Source: Demequina aurantiaca
Lineage (GTDB): Bacteria; Actinomycetota; Actinomycetes; Actinomycetales; Demequinaceae
Reading direction: 5' to 3'
DNA: 64,000 bases
Assembly: GCF_000975135.1 (NCBI RefSeq)
Contig: NZ_BBRF01000001.1
Coordinates: 1,056,380 to 1,120,379 of the forward strand
Of this stretch, positions 9,333 through 19,921 are shown in pieces; positions within the stretch are counted from its first letter, which is position 1; every line of letters starts with the position of its first letter. The position numbers were made by a program, and so were the translations under genes. A model generated the notes under the pieces. It was not told where the DNA came from. It ran no database searches and saw only the letters and a program-made list of their open reading frames with translations.

Positions 9333-11815
9333 CCGCCACCGCGGACAAGGCCACCGCCACCCCCGTCGAGACCGTCACACTCACCATTGACGGCACCGAG
9401 GTCACCGTTCCCAAGAACACGCTGATCATTCGTGCCGCCGAGCAAGCGGGCATCGAGATTCCGCGCTTCTGCGACCACCCGGCGCTCAAGCCGGCCGGTG
9501 CGTGCCGCCAGTGCCTGGTCGATGTCGCCGCTCCCGACCGCGAAGGCAACGTACGGCCCTTCCCCAAGCCGCAGGCGTCGTGCACCATGACCGCCATGGA
9601 CGGGATGATCGTCAATACGCAGCACACCTCCGAAGAGGCCGAGCGAGCCCAGAAGGGTGTGATGGAGCTCCTGCTCATCAACCACCCGCTGGACTGCCCC
9701 ACCTGCGACAAGGGTGGCGAGTGCCCCCTGCAGAATCAGGCGCTCAGTGCCGGTCGACCAGAGTCCCGCTTTGTCGACACCAAGCGCGTCTTCGAGAAGC
9801 CGCTGCCGCTGTCGAGCGAGATTCTGCTCGACCGTGAGCGTTGCATCCTGTGCCAGCGCTGCACCCGCTTCTCGAAGGAAATCGCGGGCGACGCCTTCAT
9901 CGACCTGCAGAACCGCGGCGCGATGCAGCAGATCGGTACGTTCGACGAGGACGTGCTGGGCTTCGATGGTTATGGCCCCGTGGGCGTCGCAGCCGAGGAC
10001 GAGTCCGGCAAGGCGTTTAGTTCCTACTTCTCCGGCAACACCGTGCAGATCTGCCCCGTGGGGGCCCTGACCTCCGCTGCGTACCGCTTCCGCTCTCGGC
10101 CGTTCGACCTGGTCTCGAGCGCCAGCATCTCCGAGCACGATAGCTCGGGTAGTGCGATCCGCGTGGACCACCGCCACGGCACAGTGATGCGTCGCCTGGC
10201 CGACTTGGACCCAGTCGTCAACGAGGACTGGATCACGGACAAGGACCGCTTCGCGTTTAAGTGGCAGAACCTTGACGACCGCCTCACCAAGCCGCTGCTG
10301 CGCAACGATGAGGGTGAACTTGTCGAGGTGCCCTGGCCCGATGCTCTTGAGGCCGTCGCTGCCGGGCTCGCTCACGCGACCCGCGAGGAGGATTCGAAGG
10401 GCGCCGCTGTCCTTCCCGGCGGCCGCGTCACGCTTGAGGACGCCTACGCGTACGGAAAGTTTGCCCGCACGGTGCTCGGCACGAACGACGTCGACACCCG
10501 CAGCCGCATTGCGAGCGACGAGGAGCAGTCCTTCCTGGGTGCGCACGTGGCAGGTACCGGCATGGGCGTCACGTTTGCTGACCTCGAGAATGCCCCCAGC
10601 GTGCTGCTGGTGGGCTTCGAGGCAGAGGACGAGGGCGGCGTGGTGTTCCTGCGCATGTTCAAGTCCGTGGGCAAGCAGCAGGTCTTCACCGTGGCGCCGT
10701 TGGTCTCCCCTGGATCCGCGAAGCTGGGCGCGACCCTAGTTCCCGCCGTACCCGGTGCGGAGGGTGCGGCACTTGCCGGGCTCGACAAGGACACCGTAAA
10801 GGCACTCAGCGAAGATGGCGCCGTCATTATCGTCGGCGAGCGCGCGGCGGGCTCCGCCGGCGCACTCACCGAGGCTCTTAAGCTGTCCGAGAAGACTGGC
10901 GCCAGCATTGCGTGGATCCCGCGCCGTGCGGGCGAGCGCGGAGCTGTGGACGCGGGCGCGCTGCCCGGCCTGCTTCCTGGCGGCCGCGACGCCGGCTCCG
11001 CCAAGGCACGCGCCGAGGTCGCCGAGGTCTGGGGAGTCGACGACCTCCCGGGCGCACGTGGTCGCGACGCTGCTGCGATCCTGGTGGCCGCAGGAGCCAA
11101 GCGGCTCGACGCCCTCATCGTGGGTGGCGTGACGCCGTCTGACCTTACGGGCGACGCGCTCAAGGCGCTGGAGAACACCCCATTTGTGGTGAGCCTCGAG
11201 GTCCGCCGCTCCGAGGTGTCCGAGTATGCCGACGTGGTCCTGCCCGTCGCTCCTCCCACCGAGAAGTCCGGCACCTACGTGAACTGGGAAGGACGCCTGC
11301 GTGGGTTCGCCACGGCGATCCCCACCGACGCGATTCCGGACCACCGCGTGCTGTCGCTCATCGCTCGTGAAATGGGCGTCGACCTCGGCACCAACTCGCT
11401 GGCGGCGATCGCGAACGAGATCGCGGCGCTCGGCGCAACCGACGCATCGGCCCGTCCCAAGGCTCCCGCGGTCAAGCCAGCTGCCCAGAAGGCAGCCAAG
11501 AAGAAGGACCTCGTCCTCGCCTCGTGGCACCAGCTGGTCGACGAGGGGTCGCTGCAAGACGGCGAGCCCTACCTCGCCGGCACCGGCCGTACCGCAGTTG
11601 CGCGGGTCTCGCAGGCCACGGCCGATGCTCTGGGCGTCACCGACGGCATGGTCACCCTGATGGGTCGCTCGCGTCGTTCGCTCGAACTTCCCGTGCACGT
11701 GACCGACATGGTCGACGGCGTGGTCTGGGTCCCGTCCAAGTCTCCAGGGTCCTGGGTCGCGCGCGACCTCGGCCTCGAACCAGGTGACTCCATCACGGTA
11801 AAGGGTGGCGTGTGA
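9329..11815 (+). CDS. nuoG: NADH-quinone oxidoreductase subunit G
   Basis: An 828-residue iron-sulfur subunit. An N-terminal [2Fe-2S] ferredoxin domain uses C48, C59, C62 and C85 (FCDHP, ACRQC). Then follow the His/Cys segment CPTCDKGGECPLQ, the [4Fe-4S] motif CILCQRCTRFSKEIAG and the distal QICPVGALT. The rest (about 230-828) is the molybdopterin-oxidoreductase-like domain, which in complex I has lost its cofactor, with an Ala/Lys-rich linker near residues 710-730. Coupled to nuoF and nuoH by overlaps. Confidence 0.95.
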   Translation: MTATADKATATPVETVTLTIDGTEVTVPKNTLIIRAAEQAGIEIPRFCDHPALKPAGACRQCLVDVAAPDREGNVRPFPKPQASCTMTAMDGMIVNTQHTSEEAERAQKGVMELLLINHPLDCPTCDKGGECPLQNQALSAGRPESRFVDTKRVFEKPLPLSSEILLDRERCILCQRCTRFSKEIAGDAFIDLQNRGAMQQIGTFDEDVLGFDGYGPVGVAAEDESGKAFSSYFSGNTVQICPVGALTSAAYRFRSRPFDLVSSASISEHDSSGSAIRVDHRHGTVMRRLADLDPVVNEDWITDKDRFAFKWQNLDDRLTKPLLRNDEGELVEVPWPDALEAVAAGLAHATREEDSKGAAVLPGGRVTLEDAYAYGKFARTVLGTNDVDTRSRIASDEEQSFLGAHVAGTGMGVTFADLENAPSVLLVGFEAEDEGGVVFLRMFKSVGKQQVFTVAPLVSPGSAKLGATLVPAVPGAEGAALAGLDKDTVKALSEDGAVIIVGERAAGSAGALTEALKLSEKTGASIAWIPRRAGERGAVDAGALPGLLPGGRDAGSAKARAEVAEVWGVDDLPGARGRDAAAILVAAGAKRLDALIVGGVTPSDLTGDALKALENTPFVVSLEVRRSEVSEYADVVLPVAPPTEKSGTYVNWEGRLRGFATAIPTDAIPDHRVLSLIAREMGVDLGTNSLAAIANEIAALGATDASARPKAPAVKPAAQKAAKKKDLVLASWHQLVDEGSLQDGEPYLAGTGRTAVARVSQATADALGVTDGMVTLMGRSRRSLELPVHVTDMVDGVVWVPSKSPGSWVARDLGLEPGDSITVKGGV

Positions 11816-13173
11816 TGTCCGGCATGAATCTACTTCCCGCAGCGGTCGACTCGACGCTGGACCAGGACTCCCTGGCCGCCGACTCGATGTGGATCGTCAT
11901 CATCAAGGCCGTGCTGATTCTGGTGTTCCTGCTGGTTTCCGTGCTGTTCGCGGTGTGGTTTGAGCGCCGTGTGATCGGTCGCCTCCAGGAACGCCCCGGC
12001 CCCAACGTGCACGGTCCCTTTGGACTGTTGCAGTCGGTCGCCGACGCCATGAAGCTGATGTTTAAGGAAGACATCACCGTGCGCGCCGCAGACAAGGTGC
12101 TGTACATCGCGGCGCCCATGATCTCCGTGTTCTCCGCGCTGCTGATCTTCTCGGTCATCCCCTTCGGGCCCGCCACACGCATCATCGGCACCGAGGAAGT
12201 CACCCCGCTACAACTCACGGACATCTCCGTGGGTGTGCTCTTCATCCTGGCGTGCGCGGCCATCGGCGTCTACGGCATCGTGCTGGGAGGCTGGGCTTCT
12301 GGCTCGACCTACCCGCTGATGGGCTCGATCCGCTCGACCGCACAGATCATCTCGTACGAACTGGCCATGGGCCTGTCGCTTGTCACGGTATTCATGCTCG
12401 CCGGCTCTATGTCCACCGCGGACATCGTGGATTCGCAGGCAGATCGCTGGTGGATCTGGCCGCTGCTTCCCGCGTTCATCCTGTATGTGATCTCCATGGT
12501 CGGCGAGACCAACCGTCTACCGTTCGACCTCCCCGAGGCCGAGGGTGAGCTGGTGGCCGGCTTCATGACCGAGTACTCGTCCATCAAGTTCGCGTGGTTC
12601 TTCCTCGCCGAGTACATGAACATGATCAACGTCTCCGCCGTCGCCTCGGTGCTGTTCATGGGCGGATGGCGCGCACCATGGGCGTCATCGTGGCCAGGAG
12701 CGGAGATGCTCAATTCGGGCATCTTCCCGCCCATCTGGCTGATCCTCAAGATCTGGCTGCTCATGTTCGTCTTCGTCTGGATCCGTGGCTCCGTCCTGCG
12801 TTTCCGTTACGACCAGTTCATGAAGATCGGCTGGAAGGTCCTCATTCCCGTGGGCCTTGGCTGGCTCGTCTTCTTCGCCGTGGGCCGCCAGGCGTTCAGC
12901 TCACTGGGCCGCGACCTCAACGTGTTCGATGCGTTGGCCGGTTTCATCGGCATCCTGATCGTCATTGCGGTGTGGAGCTTTGTGAGCGACGCACGCAAGA
13001 ACCAGGAGAACGAGGAACTGGCCGGACGCGAGACCGAGCCGGAAACGCTTGACGCGTTCGCCGGCGGCTACCCGGTCCCGCCGCTCCCGCACCAGTCACT
13101 ACCGCCTTCACCGCGTTCCGGCCGTACGGTCGACGCGCACACCGCCACGCAAGAGGAGGACGCCGATGCCTAA
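11815..13173 (+). CDS. nuoH: NADH-quinone oxidoreductase subunit H
   Basis: A membrane subunit with about eight transmembrane segments that forms the quinone access channel. The conserved loop [16 protein letters not shown] and the acidic patch [17 protein letters not shown] are present. I place the start at ATG 11815 (TGATG overlap with nuoG, 452 residues). GTG 11812, one codon earlier, is equally possible. The final 60 residues are a Pro/Thr-rich hydrophilic tail, longer than in E. coli. Its end overlaps nuoI by eight bases. Confidence 0.94.
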   Translation: MSGMNLLPAAVDSTLDQDSLAADSMWIVIIKAVLILVFLLVSVLFAVWFERRVIGRLQERPGPNVHGPFGLLQSVADAMKLMFKEDITVRAADKVLYIAAPMISVFSALLIFSVIPFGPATRIIGTEEVTPLQLTDISVGVLFILACAAIGVYGIVLGGWASGSTYPLMGSIRSTAQIISYELAMGLSLVTVFMLAGSMSTADIVDSQADRWWIWPLLPAFILYVISMVGETNRLPFDLPEAEGELVAGFMTEYSSIKFAWFFLAEYMNMINVSAVASVLFMGGWRAPWASSWPGAEMLNSGIFPPIWLILKIWLLMFVFVWIRGSVLRFRYDQFMKIGWKVLIPVGLGWLVFFAVGRQAFSSLGRDLNVFDALAGFIGILIVIAVWSFVSDARKNQENEELAGRETEPETLDAFAGGYPVPPLPHQSLPPSPRSGRTVDAHTATQEEDADA

Positions 13174-13864
13174 ATCAGACGACGTCTGGGAAGTGAACCG
13201 CGAACGCGACGGGCAGACCAAGCCTTTCGAGTCGAACCTACCCAAGAAGGGCGCGATCGGTCAGACGTTCGCTCCCGTAGCGGGATTCGGCGTCACCCTG
13301 CGCAACTTCTTCCGACCCACGGTCACGGAGCAGTACCCGCGCGTGAAGACGCCGCCCATGCCGCGCTACCACGGGCGCCACCAGCTGAACCGGCACCCCG
13401 ACGGTCTCGAAAAGTGCATCGGCTGCGAGCTGTGCGCGTGGGCCTGCCCCGCGGACGCGATCTACGTCGAAGGTGACTCGAACACCCCCGACAACCAGGT
13501 CAGCCCCGGCGAGCGTTACGGCCGCGTCTACCAGATCAACTACTTGCGCTGCATCTTCTGCGGGCTGTGCATTGAGGCGTGCCCCACCCGCGCGCTGACC
13601 ATGACCAACGAGTACGAGCTCGCCGGTCCCACGCGTGAAGGTCTCATCTACGAGAAGCAGGACCTGCTCGCGCCGATGGGCAAGAACATGCTCGCCGCGC
13701 CGCACCCCATGGTGCCGGGCACCACGGACGACAACTACTACCGCCAAGAAGTCACCGAGCCCGTCGAGGAGCAGGTCGACTGGGTGCGCGAGCACCGTCC
13801 CGAAGACCCGACGCTGCCGGAGAACGTCAAGGCTGCTGCTGCATCGGAGGGCGGCCGTGATTAA
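13166..13864 (+). CDS. nuoI: NADH-quinone oxidoreductase subunit I (two [4Fe-4S])
   Basis: A ferredoxin-like subunit with clusters N6a and N6b, bridging NuoG and NuoB. Both motifs are intact: [12 protein letters not shown] and [12 protein letters not shown]. The ATG at 13166 gives 232 residues, with AAGAGGAGG just upstream. In-frame codons further upstream lie inside nuoH and show no family sequence. An extra basic segment before the first cluster and a C-terminal acidic tail are common in actinobacterial NuoI. Confidence 0.95.
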   Translation: MPKSDDVWEVNRERDGQTKPFESNLPKKGAIGQTFAPVAGFGVTLRNFFRPTVTEQYPRVKTPPMPRYHGRHQLNRHPDGLEKCIGCELCAWACPADAIYVEGDSNTPDNQVSPGERYGRVYQINYLRCIFCGLCIEACPTRALTMTNEYELAGPTREGLIYEKQDLLAPMGKNMLAAPHPMVPGTTDDNYYRQEVTEPVEEQVDWVREHRPEDPTLPENVKAAAASEGGRD

Positions 13865-14663
13865 TCCGTTCCTCTTTTGGGTAGTCGCGCTGCTGACGGT
13901 ACCGCCCGCACTGTCGCTGCTGTTCGCCAAGAAGGCCGTGCACATCGCGATGTCGATCGTGCTCGTGATGGTCGGACTCGCCACCGCGTATGTGGGTCTT
14001 GACGCCCCCTTCCTCGGCGTGGTCCAGATCGTTGTCTACACCGGCGCCGTGATGATGCTGTTCGTGTTCGTCCTGATGTTGGTCGGCGTCGACCAGCGCG
14101 AGGACCTGAAGGAAAGCATCAAGGGGCAGCGCTGGATCGCGCTGTTTGCCGCCGGCGGCCTCGGCATCTTCCTCATCTCAATCATTGCCCGTGTGACGCT
14201 ACCGGTGTCGTCCTCCCCCGTGAGTGGCGACCCCGACGTGATTGCCGGGGTGCTGTTCTCCAAGTACGTGCTCGTGATGGAAGTGCTGGGCGCGCTGCTC
14301 ATCACCGCCGCCATCGGCGCGCTGGTGATGACGCACATGCCGCAACTGCGCCCGCGTCACACGCAGAAGGAAATCTCCGCCTCGCGAGTCAAGGTCGGAG
14401 CCGACCCAGTCAACCGCCCCATGCCCGGCTACTACGCCCGTCACAACGCGCTGGACATTCCGGCGCTCGACCCTCAGGGCAACCCGATTCCCGACTCCGT
14501 GTCGCGCGTGCTTGAGGTGCGTGACCAGACCCAGGATGGTGCCGAGTTCCGTGCTCAGCTCGAGGACGCTGCCGGGTCCTCGCTCCCCACCCCACCTGCG
14601 TCCGCGCCTGACTCCGTCGTCGATACGAGTAAGCCAGATAGTTCCGAAGGGAAGGGCGAGTAA
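13857..14663 (+). CDS. nuoJ: NADH-quinone oxidoreductase subunit J
   Basis: A membrane subunit with five hydrophobic segments in the first 165 residues (start [17 protein letters not shown]; conserved [21 protein letters not shown]). I take GTG 13857, overlapping the end of nuoI, giving 268 residues. The 100-residue hydrophilic C-terminal extension (Pro/Asp/Ser-rich) makes it much longer than E. coli NuoJ (184), a feature of actinobacterial versions. The stop shares one base with the nuoK start (TAATG). Confidence 0.93.
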   Translation: MINPFLFWVVALLTVPPALSLLFAKKAVHIAMSIVLVMVGLATAYVGLDAPFLGVVQIVVYTGAVMMLFVFVLMLVGVDQREDLKESIKGQRWIALFAAGGLGIFLISIIARVTLPVSSSPVSGDPDVIAGVLFSKYVLVMEVLGALLITAAIGALVMTHMPQLRPRHTQKEISASRVKVGADPVNRPMPGYYARHNALDIPALDPQGNPIPDSVSRVLEVRDQTQDGAEFRAQLEDAAGSSLPTPPASAPDSVVDTSKPDSSEGKGE

Positions 14664-14962
14664 TGGATCCCATTAACTTCGTGTACCTCGCGGCCATTCT
14701 GTTCGCGATCGGTTCCGCTGCCGTGCTGACCCGCCGCAACGCGATCGTGGCGTTCATGGGCGTGGAGCTCATGCTGAACGCCGCGAACCTCGCGCTCGTG
14801 TCCTTCTCCCGCATCCACGGCGAGGTCGATGGCCAGGTCATGGCGTTCTTCGTCATGGTGGTTGCCGCCGCCGAGGTCGTGGTTGGTCTAGCGATCATCA
14901 TTGCCGTCTTCCGTACCCGCCAGAGCATCTCGCTCGACGAGCCCGCAGAACTGAGGGGTTAA
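14663..14962 (+). CDS. nuoK: NADH-quinone oxidoreductase subunit K
   Basis: A 99-residue membrane subunit of the antiporter-like core, with three transmembrane helices. It has the conserved glutamates in [14 protein letters not shown] and in [17 protein letters not shown], which take part in proton transfer. ATG 14663 overlaps the nuoJ stop by one base, and nuoL starts two bases after the stop. Confidence 0.95.
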   Translation: MDPINFVYLAAILFAIGSAAVLTRRNAIVAFMGVELMLNAANLALVSFSRIHGEVDGQVMAFFVMVVAAAEVVVGLAIIIAVFRTRQSISLDEPAELRG

Positions 14963-14964
14963 GC

Positions 14965-16845
14965 ATGCTGGACTTGTCCTGGCTCTTGATTGCCGTGCCG
15001 CTAGCGAGCGCATTCGTGTTGCTGCTGGCCGGCAAGCGAGCCAACTCTTGGGGCCACTGGATGGGCGTCGCTGCATCGGCATCGGCGTTCCTCGTGGGCC
15101 TCATCGCCTTCCTCCAGATGATCGGCCGCCCTGCGGACGACCGCGCCATCAACGTGCATCTGTTCGAGTGGATCCCGGGCGGTGAGATGCACCTCGACGC
15201 GGGGTTGCTCGTCGACCCGCTGTCGCTGACCTTCGTGCTGCTGATCACGTTTGTCGGCACGCTGATTCACATCTACTCCGTGGCCTACATGGAGGACGAT
15301 GCGAATCGCCGCATCTTCTTCGCGTATCTCAACCTGTTCGTCGCGGCGATGCTGCTACTCGTGCTCGCGGACTCCTTCCTGCTGCTCTTCGTGGGTTGGG
15401 AGGGCGTCGGTTTGGCGTCGTACCTGCTCATCGGATTCTGGAATTTCAAGCCCGAATACGCGACCGCCGCCAAGAAGGCCTTTGTGGTCAACCGCATCGG
15501 TGACATCGGCCTGATCATCGCGATGGGCCTGATGTTCGCCGCGTTTGGCAACCTCGACTTCGATACCGTCTTTGGTGGCGTGAGTGGTGCCTCCGAGGCC
15601 ACCCTGACCGGCATCGGCCTGATGCTGCTCCTCGCTGCCTGCGGTAAGTCTGCGCAGTTCCCACTGCAGTCCTGGCTGGGCGACGCGATGGCCGGCCCCA
15701 CGCCGGTATCCGCGCTTATCCACGCCGCGACGATGGTGACTGCGGGTGTCTATCTGATCGTTCGTTCCGCGGCTATCTTCAACGGCGCGCCCGATGCCCG
15801 AGTGGTGGTCGCCTGTGTCGGTGCCTTCACGCTCATCCTGGGTGCCGTGATCGGCATGGCCAAGGACGACATCAAGAAGGCACTTGCCGCGTCCACCATG
15901 TCGCAGATCGGTTACATGATGCTCGCCGCGGGCCTCGGTCCCATCGGCTACGCCTTCGCTATCTTCCACCTGGTCACGCACGGCTTCTTCAAGGCCGGCA
16001 TGTTCCTCGGTGCGGGCTCGGTCATGCATGGCATGAACGACCGCGTCAACATGCGCCGTTTTGGTGCGCTGCGCGCCGCCATGGTCGTGACCTGGGTGAC
16101 GTTCGGCTTTGGCTGGCTCGCCATCCTGGGCATCCCGCCATTCTCCGGATACTTCTCCAAGGACAAGATCATCGAGGCCGCATTCGTGGGCGAGGGATGG
16201 CAGCCCTGGGTGTTCGGATTCTCGGCACTCATCGGCGCTGGCCTGACCGCGTTCTACATGTCGCGCCTGTTCTTCATGACGTTCCACGGCAAGGCCCGCT
16301 GGGAGGACGACCAGCACCCGCATGAGTCCAAGCTCATGATGACCGTGCCGATGATCATCCTCGCCGTCGGCTCAGCGTTCCTGGGTGTCATTCTGGCGTC
16401 GGGCGACCGCTTCGTGGACTGGCTCGAGCCCGTCACCGGCCATGCCGAGCACGGCGAGCCTGTGCTACCGGTGACCGGATTGATTGGTTCCACGCTGTTC
16501 CTCGTCGCCATTGGCGTCTTCGTGGCGTGGCGCAAGTACGGTGCCGCGGATGTCCCGATCGAGCCGCCTCCTGCGTCGCTCATCACCATTGCTGCGCGCA
16601 ACGACATGTTCCAGGACTCGGTCAACCGCGCTGTGTTCCAGCGTCCGGGGCAGCACCTCACTCGCACGCTCGTCTACGCCGATGCCGCAGTGGTCGACGG
16701 CGCCGCCAACGGCACCGCCGCAGGCATTGCTAAGACCGGTGAGGTCACGCGCAAGATGCAGACAGGCCAGGTTCGCGGCTACGCCGCGACCATGCTGGTC
16801 GGCCTCGTCATACTTGTCATCATTGTGGTCCAGGGAGGTCTCTAA
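14965..16845 (+). CDS. nuoL: NADH-quinone oxidoreductase subunit L
   Basis: A 626-residue Mrp-antiporter-like proton-pumping subunit with about 15-16 transmembrane helices and the long lateral helix at the C-terminus. Diagnostic segments are [18 protein letters not shown], the discontinuous helix region [20 protein letters not shown] and [17 protein letters not shown] at 14965. Gene order L-M-N follows the usual complex I operon. Confidence 0.95.
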   Translation: MLDLSWLLIAVPLASAFVLLLAGKRANSWGHWMGVAASASAFLVGLIAFLQMIGRPADDRAINVHLFEWIPGGEMHLDAGLLVDPLSLTFVLLITFVGTLIHIYSVAYMEDDANRRIFFAYLNLFVAAMLLLVLADSFLLLFVGWEGVGLASYLLIGFWNFKPEYATAAKKAFVVNRIGDIGLIIAMGLMFAAFGNLDFDTVFGGVSGASEATLTGIGLMLLLAACGKSAQFPLQSWLGDAMAGPTPVSALIHAATMVTAGVYLIVRSAAIFNGAPDARVVVACVGAFTLILGAVIGMAKDDIKKALAASTMSQIGYMMLAAGLGPIGYAFAIFHLVTHGFFKAGMFLGAGSVMHGMNDRVNMRRFGALRAAMVVTWVTFGFGWLAILGIPPFSGYFSKDKIIEAAFVGEGWQPWVFGFSALIGAGLTAFYMSRLFFMTFHGKARWEDDQHPHESKLMMTVPMIILAVGSAFLGVILASGDRFVDWLEPVTGHAEHGEPVLPVTGLIGSTLFLVAIGVFVAWRKYGAADVPIEPPPASLITIAARNDMFQDSVNRAVFQRPGQHLTRTLVYADAAVVDGAANGTAAGIAKTGEVTRKMQTGQVRGYAATMLVGLVILVIIVVQGGL

Positions 16846-16848
16846 ACC

Positions 16849-18342
16849 ATGTTTCCGTTCCTGACCGTACTTATCGCCCTGCCCGCCGTTGGTGCGGCGG
16901 TGCTCTGGGCTTTGCCAGCATCGGCCCGTGGCCGTGTGCGCGAAATCGCGATCGGTTTCACGGCCGTCGAGTTGATCCTCGCCGCGGTGATGTTCCTGCA
17001 ATTCGACCGCGACGCGGCCGGCACGTTCCAGTTCGCTGAGACGCACAGCTGGATCCCGCAAATCGGCACGTCGTGGGCGCTGGGCGTCAACGGCATCGGC
17101 CTGTCCATGGTGATCCTCGCCGTGATCCTTACGCCGCTGGCCATCCTGGCCGGCTGGCGCGAGGACCGCGACGTCAAGAAGCGCACTAACTACCTTGCAC
17201 TGATTCTGCTCAGCCAGGCATTCATGGTGGGTATCTTCGTTGCACGTGACGTCTTCCTGTTCTACGTCATGTTCGAGGCGATGCTGATCCCGCTGTACTT
17301 CCTGATCGGCATGTTCGGCGGACTTCAGCGCCGCTATGCCGCCGTGAAGTTCCTGATCTTCTCGCTGGTCGGCGGGCTCATCATGCTCGTGGGCGTCATC
17401 GCCCTGTACTTCCAGGGACCAGGAGGCCCGCAAGGCTTCCTGACGGACAACCTCACCGGAATCGACTTCTCGACCACCACCGAGCGGCTGATCTTCCTCG
17501 CGTTCTTCCTGGCCTTCGCCATCAAGGCGCCGATGTTCCCGGTCCACACGTGGCTGCCCGATGTTGCGGAGACCGCTCGCGTCGGCACCACGGCGCTGCT
17601 GGTCGCGGTCCTGGACAAGATCGGTACGTTCGGCATGCTCACGCTGTGCCTGGTGCTGTTCCCCGATGCGGCCCGCTGGGCCGCGCCCGTGATCATCGTG
17701 TTCGCGGTGATCTCGGTGCTGTACGGCGCCCTGCTCGCCATCGGCCAGGAGAACATGCTCCGCCTTGTGTCCTTCACCTCGATCAGCCACTTCGGCATCA
17801 TGGTGCTCGGCATCTTCGCGTTCCAGCAGACGTCCATCGAGGGCGCCGCGCTGTACATGTTCAACCACGGGCTCTCCACCGGAGCGCTGTTCTTCGTGGT
17901 CGGTTTCCTGATCGCGCGTCGAGGCTCCGCAAACATCAGCGACTTCGGCGGATTGCAGAAGGTAGTGCCCGTTCTCGCGGGCACGTTCCTCATCATCGGT
18001 ATGAGCGCGCTCGCCCTGCCGGGCCTGTCGCCGTTCATCTCGGAGATCATGGTGCTCGTCGGAGCGTGGGGGGCCGTTCCGGTCGCCGTCGCGTTCGCAA
18101 CCGTTGGCGTGGTGCTCGCCGCCGTCTACATCCTGTGGATGTACCAGCGCGTGTTCACCGGCCCCACGGCCAAGGGCCTCAAGAAGACTCGCGAGCTCAC
18201 GCTGCGCGAACGCCTGGTGGCCTGGCCCCTCATTGGTCTGATGCTGCTCCTTGGATTCTTCCCGGCGATCGCCATCAACTACCTGCGGGAGCCCGCCCAA
18301 GACATTGTGTCCATCGTGAGTGTTGAGGAGGCTGGTTCATGA
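16849..18342 (+). CDS. nuoM: NADH-quinone oxidoreductase subunit M
   Basis: A 497-residue antiporter-like proton-pumping subunit. The essential glutamate is in FYVMFEAMLIPLYFLIG and the lysine helix is FAIKAPMFPVHTWLPDV. ATG 16849 is preceded by CAGGGAGG inside the end of nuoL. The stop overlaps the nuoN ATG by four bases. Confidence 0.95.
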   Translation: MFPFLTVLIALPAVGAAVLWALPASARGRVREIAIGFTAVELILAAVMFLQFDRDAAGTFQFAETHSWIPQIGTSWALGVNGIGLSMVILAVILTPLAILAGWREDRDVKKRTNYLALILLSQAFMVGIFVARDVFLFYVMFEAMLIPLYFLIGMFGGLQRRYAAVKFLIFSLVGGLIMLVGVIALYFQGPGGPQGFLTDNLTGIDFSTTTERLIFLAFFLAFAIKAPMFPVHTWLPDVAETARVGTTALLVAVLDKIGTFGMLTLCLVLFPDAARWAAPVIIVFAVISVLYGALLAIGQENMLRLVSFTSISHFGIMVLGIFAFQQTSIEGAALYMFNHGLSTGALFFVVGFLIARRGSANISDFGGLQKVVPVLAGTFLIIGMSALALPGLSPFISEIMVLVGAWGAVPVAVAFATVGVVLAAVYILWMYQRVFTGPTAKGLKKTRELTLRERLVAWPLIGLMLLLGFFPAIAINYLREPAQDIVSIVSVEEAGS

Positions 18343-19919
18343 CCTTCGTGACCCCCACCATCGAATGGGCGCCGCTCATTCCCATGATGATCGTGCTCGG
18401 CGCGGCCGCCCTGGGCGTGCTGCTCGAGGCGATCATCCGCAACCCCGCGACCCGTCGCGTGGTGCAGTTCGTCCTGTCGATCGCCGCGCTGCTCGTCGCT
18501 GCCGGTGCTGCCGTCCTGCAGTGGGCGACGCTCGAAGGCGCCGGCACCATCGTGATGAACGGCATGATCACGGTCGACCGGCAGTCGCTGTTGTGGCAGA
18601 TCATCATCCTGCTGTTCGGGATCTTTGGTGCGATGCTCTTCGCGAGCCGCACCTCCGCGGGCGAGTCCGCCTTCACCCCCCTCGGCGCCTCGGTGCCCGG
18701 GTCGCAGGACGAGACCATCGCGCGCCGCAAGGGCTTCGAACTGACCGAGGTCTTCCCGCTCGCGTTGTTCGCGGTGGGCGGCATGATGCTGTTTACCTCG
18801 GTGACCGACTTCATCTTCCTGTTCGTCGCGCTCGAGGTCTTCTCGCTGCCGCTGTACATCATGGTCGCGGTGTCACGTCGCCGCCGGCTGCTGTCACACG
18901 AGGCCTCGCTGAAGTACTTCCTGCTGGGCGCGTTCTCCTCGGCGTTCTACCTGTTCGGTGCGGCGCTGCTCTACGGCGCGACCGGTCAGTCGTCCTACGA
19001 GGGTGTCGCGCTCGTGGTTCAGCAGACCGCTAGCACTGACCCGCTGCTGCTGACCGGTGCCGTCATGGTGATCGTCGGCCTGCTCTTCAAGCTCGGCGCC
19101 GTGCCGTTCCACTCGTGGACTCCGGATGCCTATCAGGGTGCCCCCACCCCGGTGACGGCATTCATGGCCGCTGCGACTAAGGCTGCCGCCGCGGCCGCCT
19201 TACTGCGCATCGTCTACACGACGTTCTACACACTCGGCTGGGAGCTGTCGTGGCTGTTCTGGGCCGTCGCGATCGCGTCCATGGTGCTCGGAACCGTCGT
19301 GGCCCTGGTCCAGACGGACATCAAGCGCATGCTCGCTTATTCGTCCATCGCGCACGCGGGGTTCATCCTGGTGGCGTTCGGAGGATTCTCATCGCAGGCC
19401 CTTAGCGCGCTGCCGGTGTACCTGGTCACCTACGGTGTCGCCACCATCGGCGCCTTCGCGGTGGTCACTCAGGTGCGCGAGCGCACCGAGGACGGCTCGA
19501 TTGGCGGCGAGGCCACCAGGCTCGGCCAGTGGGCTGGACTTGGCAAGCGTTCACCGCTCCTCGCCGGAGCGATGGCGCTGTTTCTGCTGTCCTTCGCCGG
19601 AATTCCGTTGACCGCTGGCTTCATCGGTAAGTTCCAGGCGTTCAGCGCGGCCATTGATGGCGGGGCGTGGGTGCTCGTGTTGATCGCGGTGCTCGCCTCG
19701 GCGGCATCGGTGTTCTTCTACGTGCGTCTGATCATTCTGATGTTCTTCACCGACGTGCCCGAGGGCGCTGAGGAAGCCGTCGAGGTCGACCACTCGCCGC
19801 TCGCGCGCGCAGTCGTGGTGCTCACCATGATCCTCGTGTTGGTGCTGGGTATTGTGCCGGGCTGGTTCCTGGACGCGGCTAACAACGCGGCTGTCCTGCT
19901 GATCGGCGTAGCCGGTTAA
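18339..19919 (+). CDS. nuoN: NADH-quinone oxidoreductase subunit N
   Basis: A 526-residue antiporter-like proton-pumping subunit that ends the complex I block. It has the FVALEVFSLPLYIMVA segment and FKLGAVPFHSWTPDAYQGAP. A hydrophilic loop at about residues 105-130 is longer than in E. coli. The polyprenyl synthase gene starts two bases after the TAA, so it almost certainly shares the transcript. Confidence 0.95.
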   Translation: MTFVTPTIEWAPLIPMMIVLGAAALGVLLEAIIRNPATRRVVQFVLSIAALLVAAGAAVLQWATLEGAGTIVMNGMITVDRQSLLWQIIILLFGIFGAMLFASRTSAGESAFTPLGASVPGSQDETIARRKGFELTEVFPLALFAVGGMMLFTSVTDFIFLFVALEVFSLPLYIMVAVSRRRRLLSHEASLKYFLLGAFSSAFYLFGAALLYGATGQSSYEGVALVVQQTASTDPLLLTGAVMVIVGLLFKLGAVPFHSWTPDAYQGAPTPVTAFMAAATKAAAAAALLRIVYTTFYTLGWELSWLFWAVAIASMVLGTVVALVQTDIKRMLAYSSIAHAGFILVAFGGFSSQALSALPVYLVTYGVATIGAFAVVTQVRERTEDGSIGGEATRLGQWAGLGKRSPLLAGAMALFLLSFAGIPLTAGFIGKFQAFSAAIDGGAWVLVLIAVLASAASVFFYVRLIILMFFTDVPEGAEEAVEVDHSPLARAVVVLTMILVLVLGIVPGWFLDAANNAAVLLIGVAG

Positions 19920-19921
19920 GC

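Noticed and set aside
16465..18300. A 611-codon open frame antisense to nuoL/nuoM
   Set aside because: It runs across two real genes, and its composition (Glu/His/Asp/Arg-rich) is the mirror of membrane helices.
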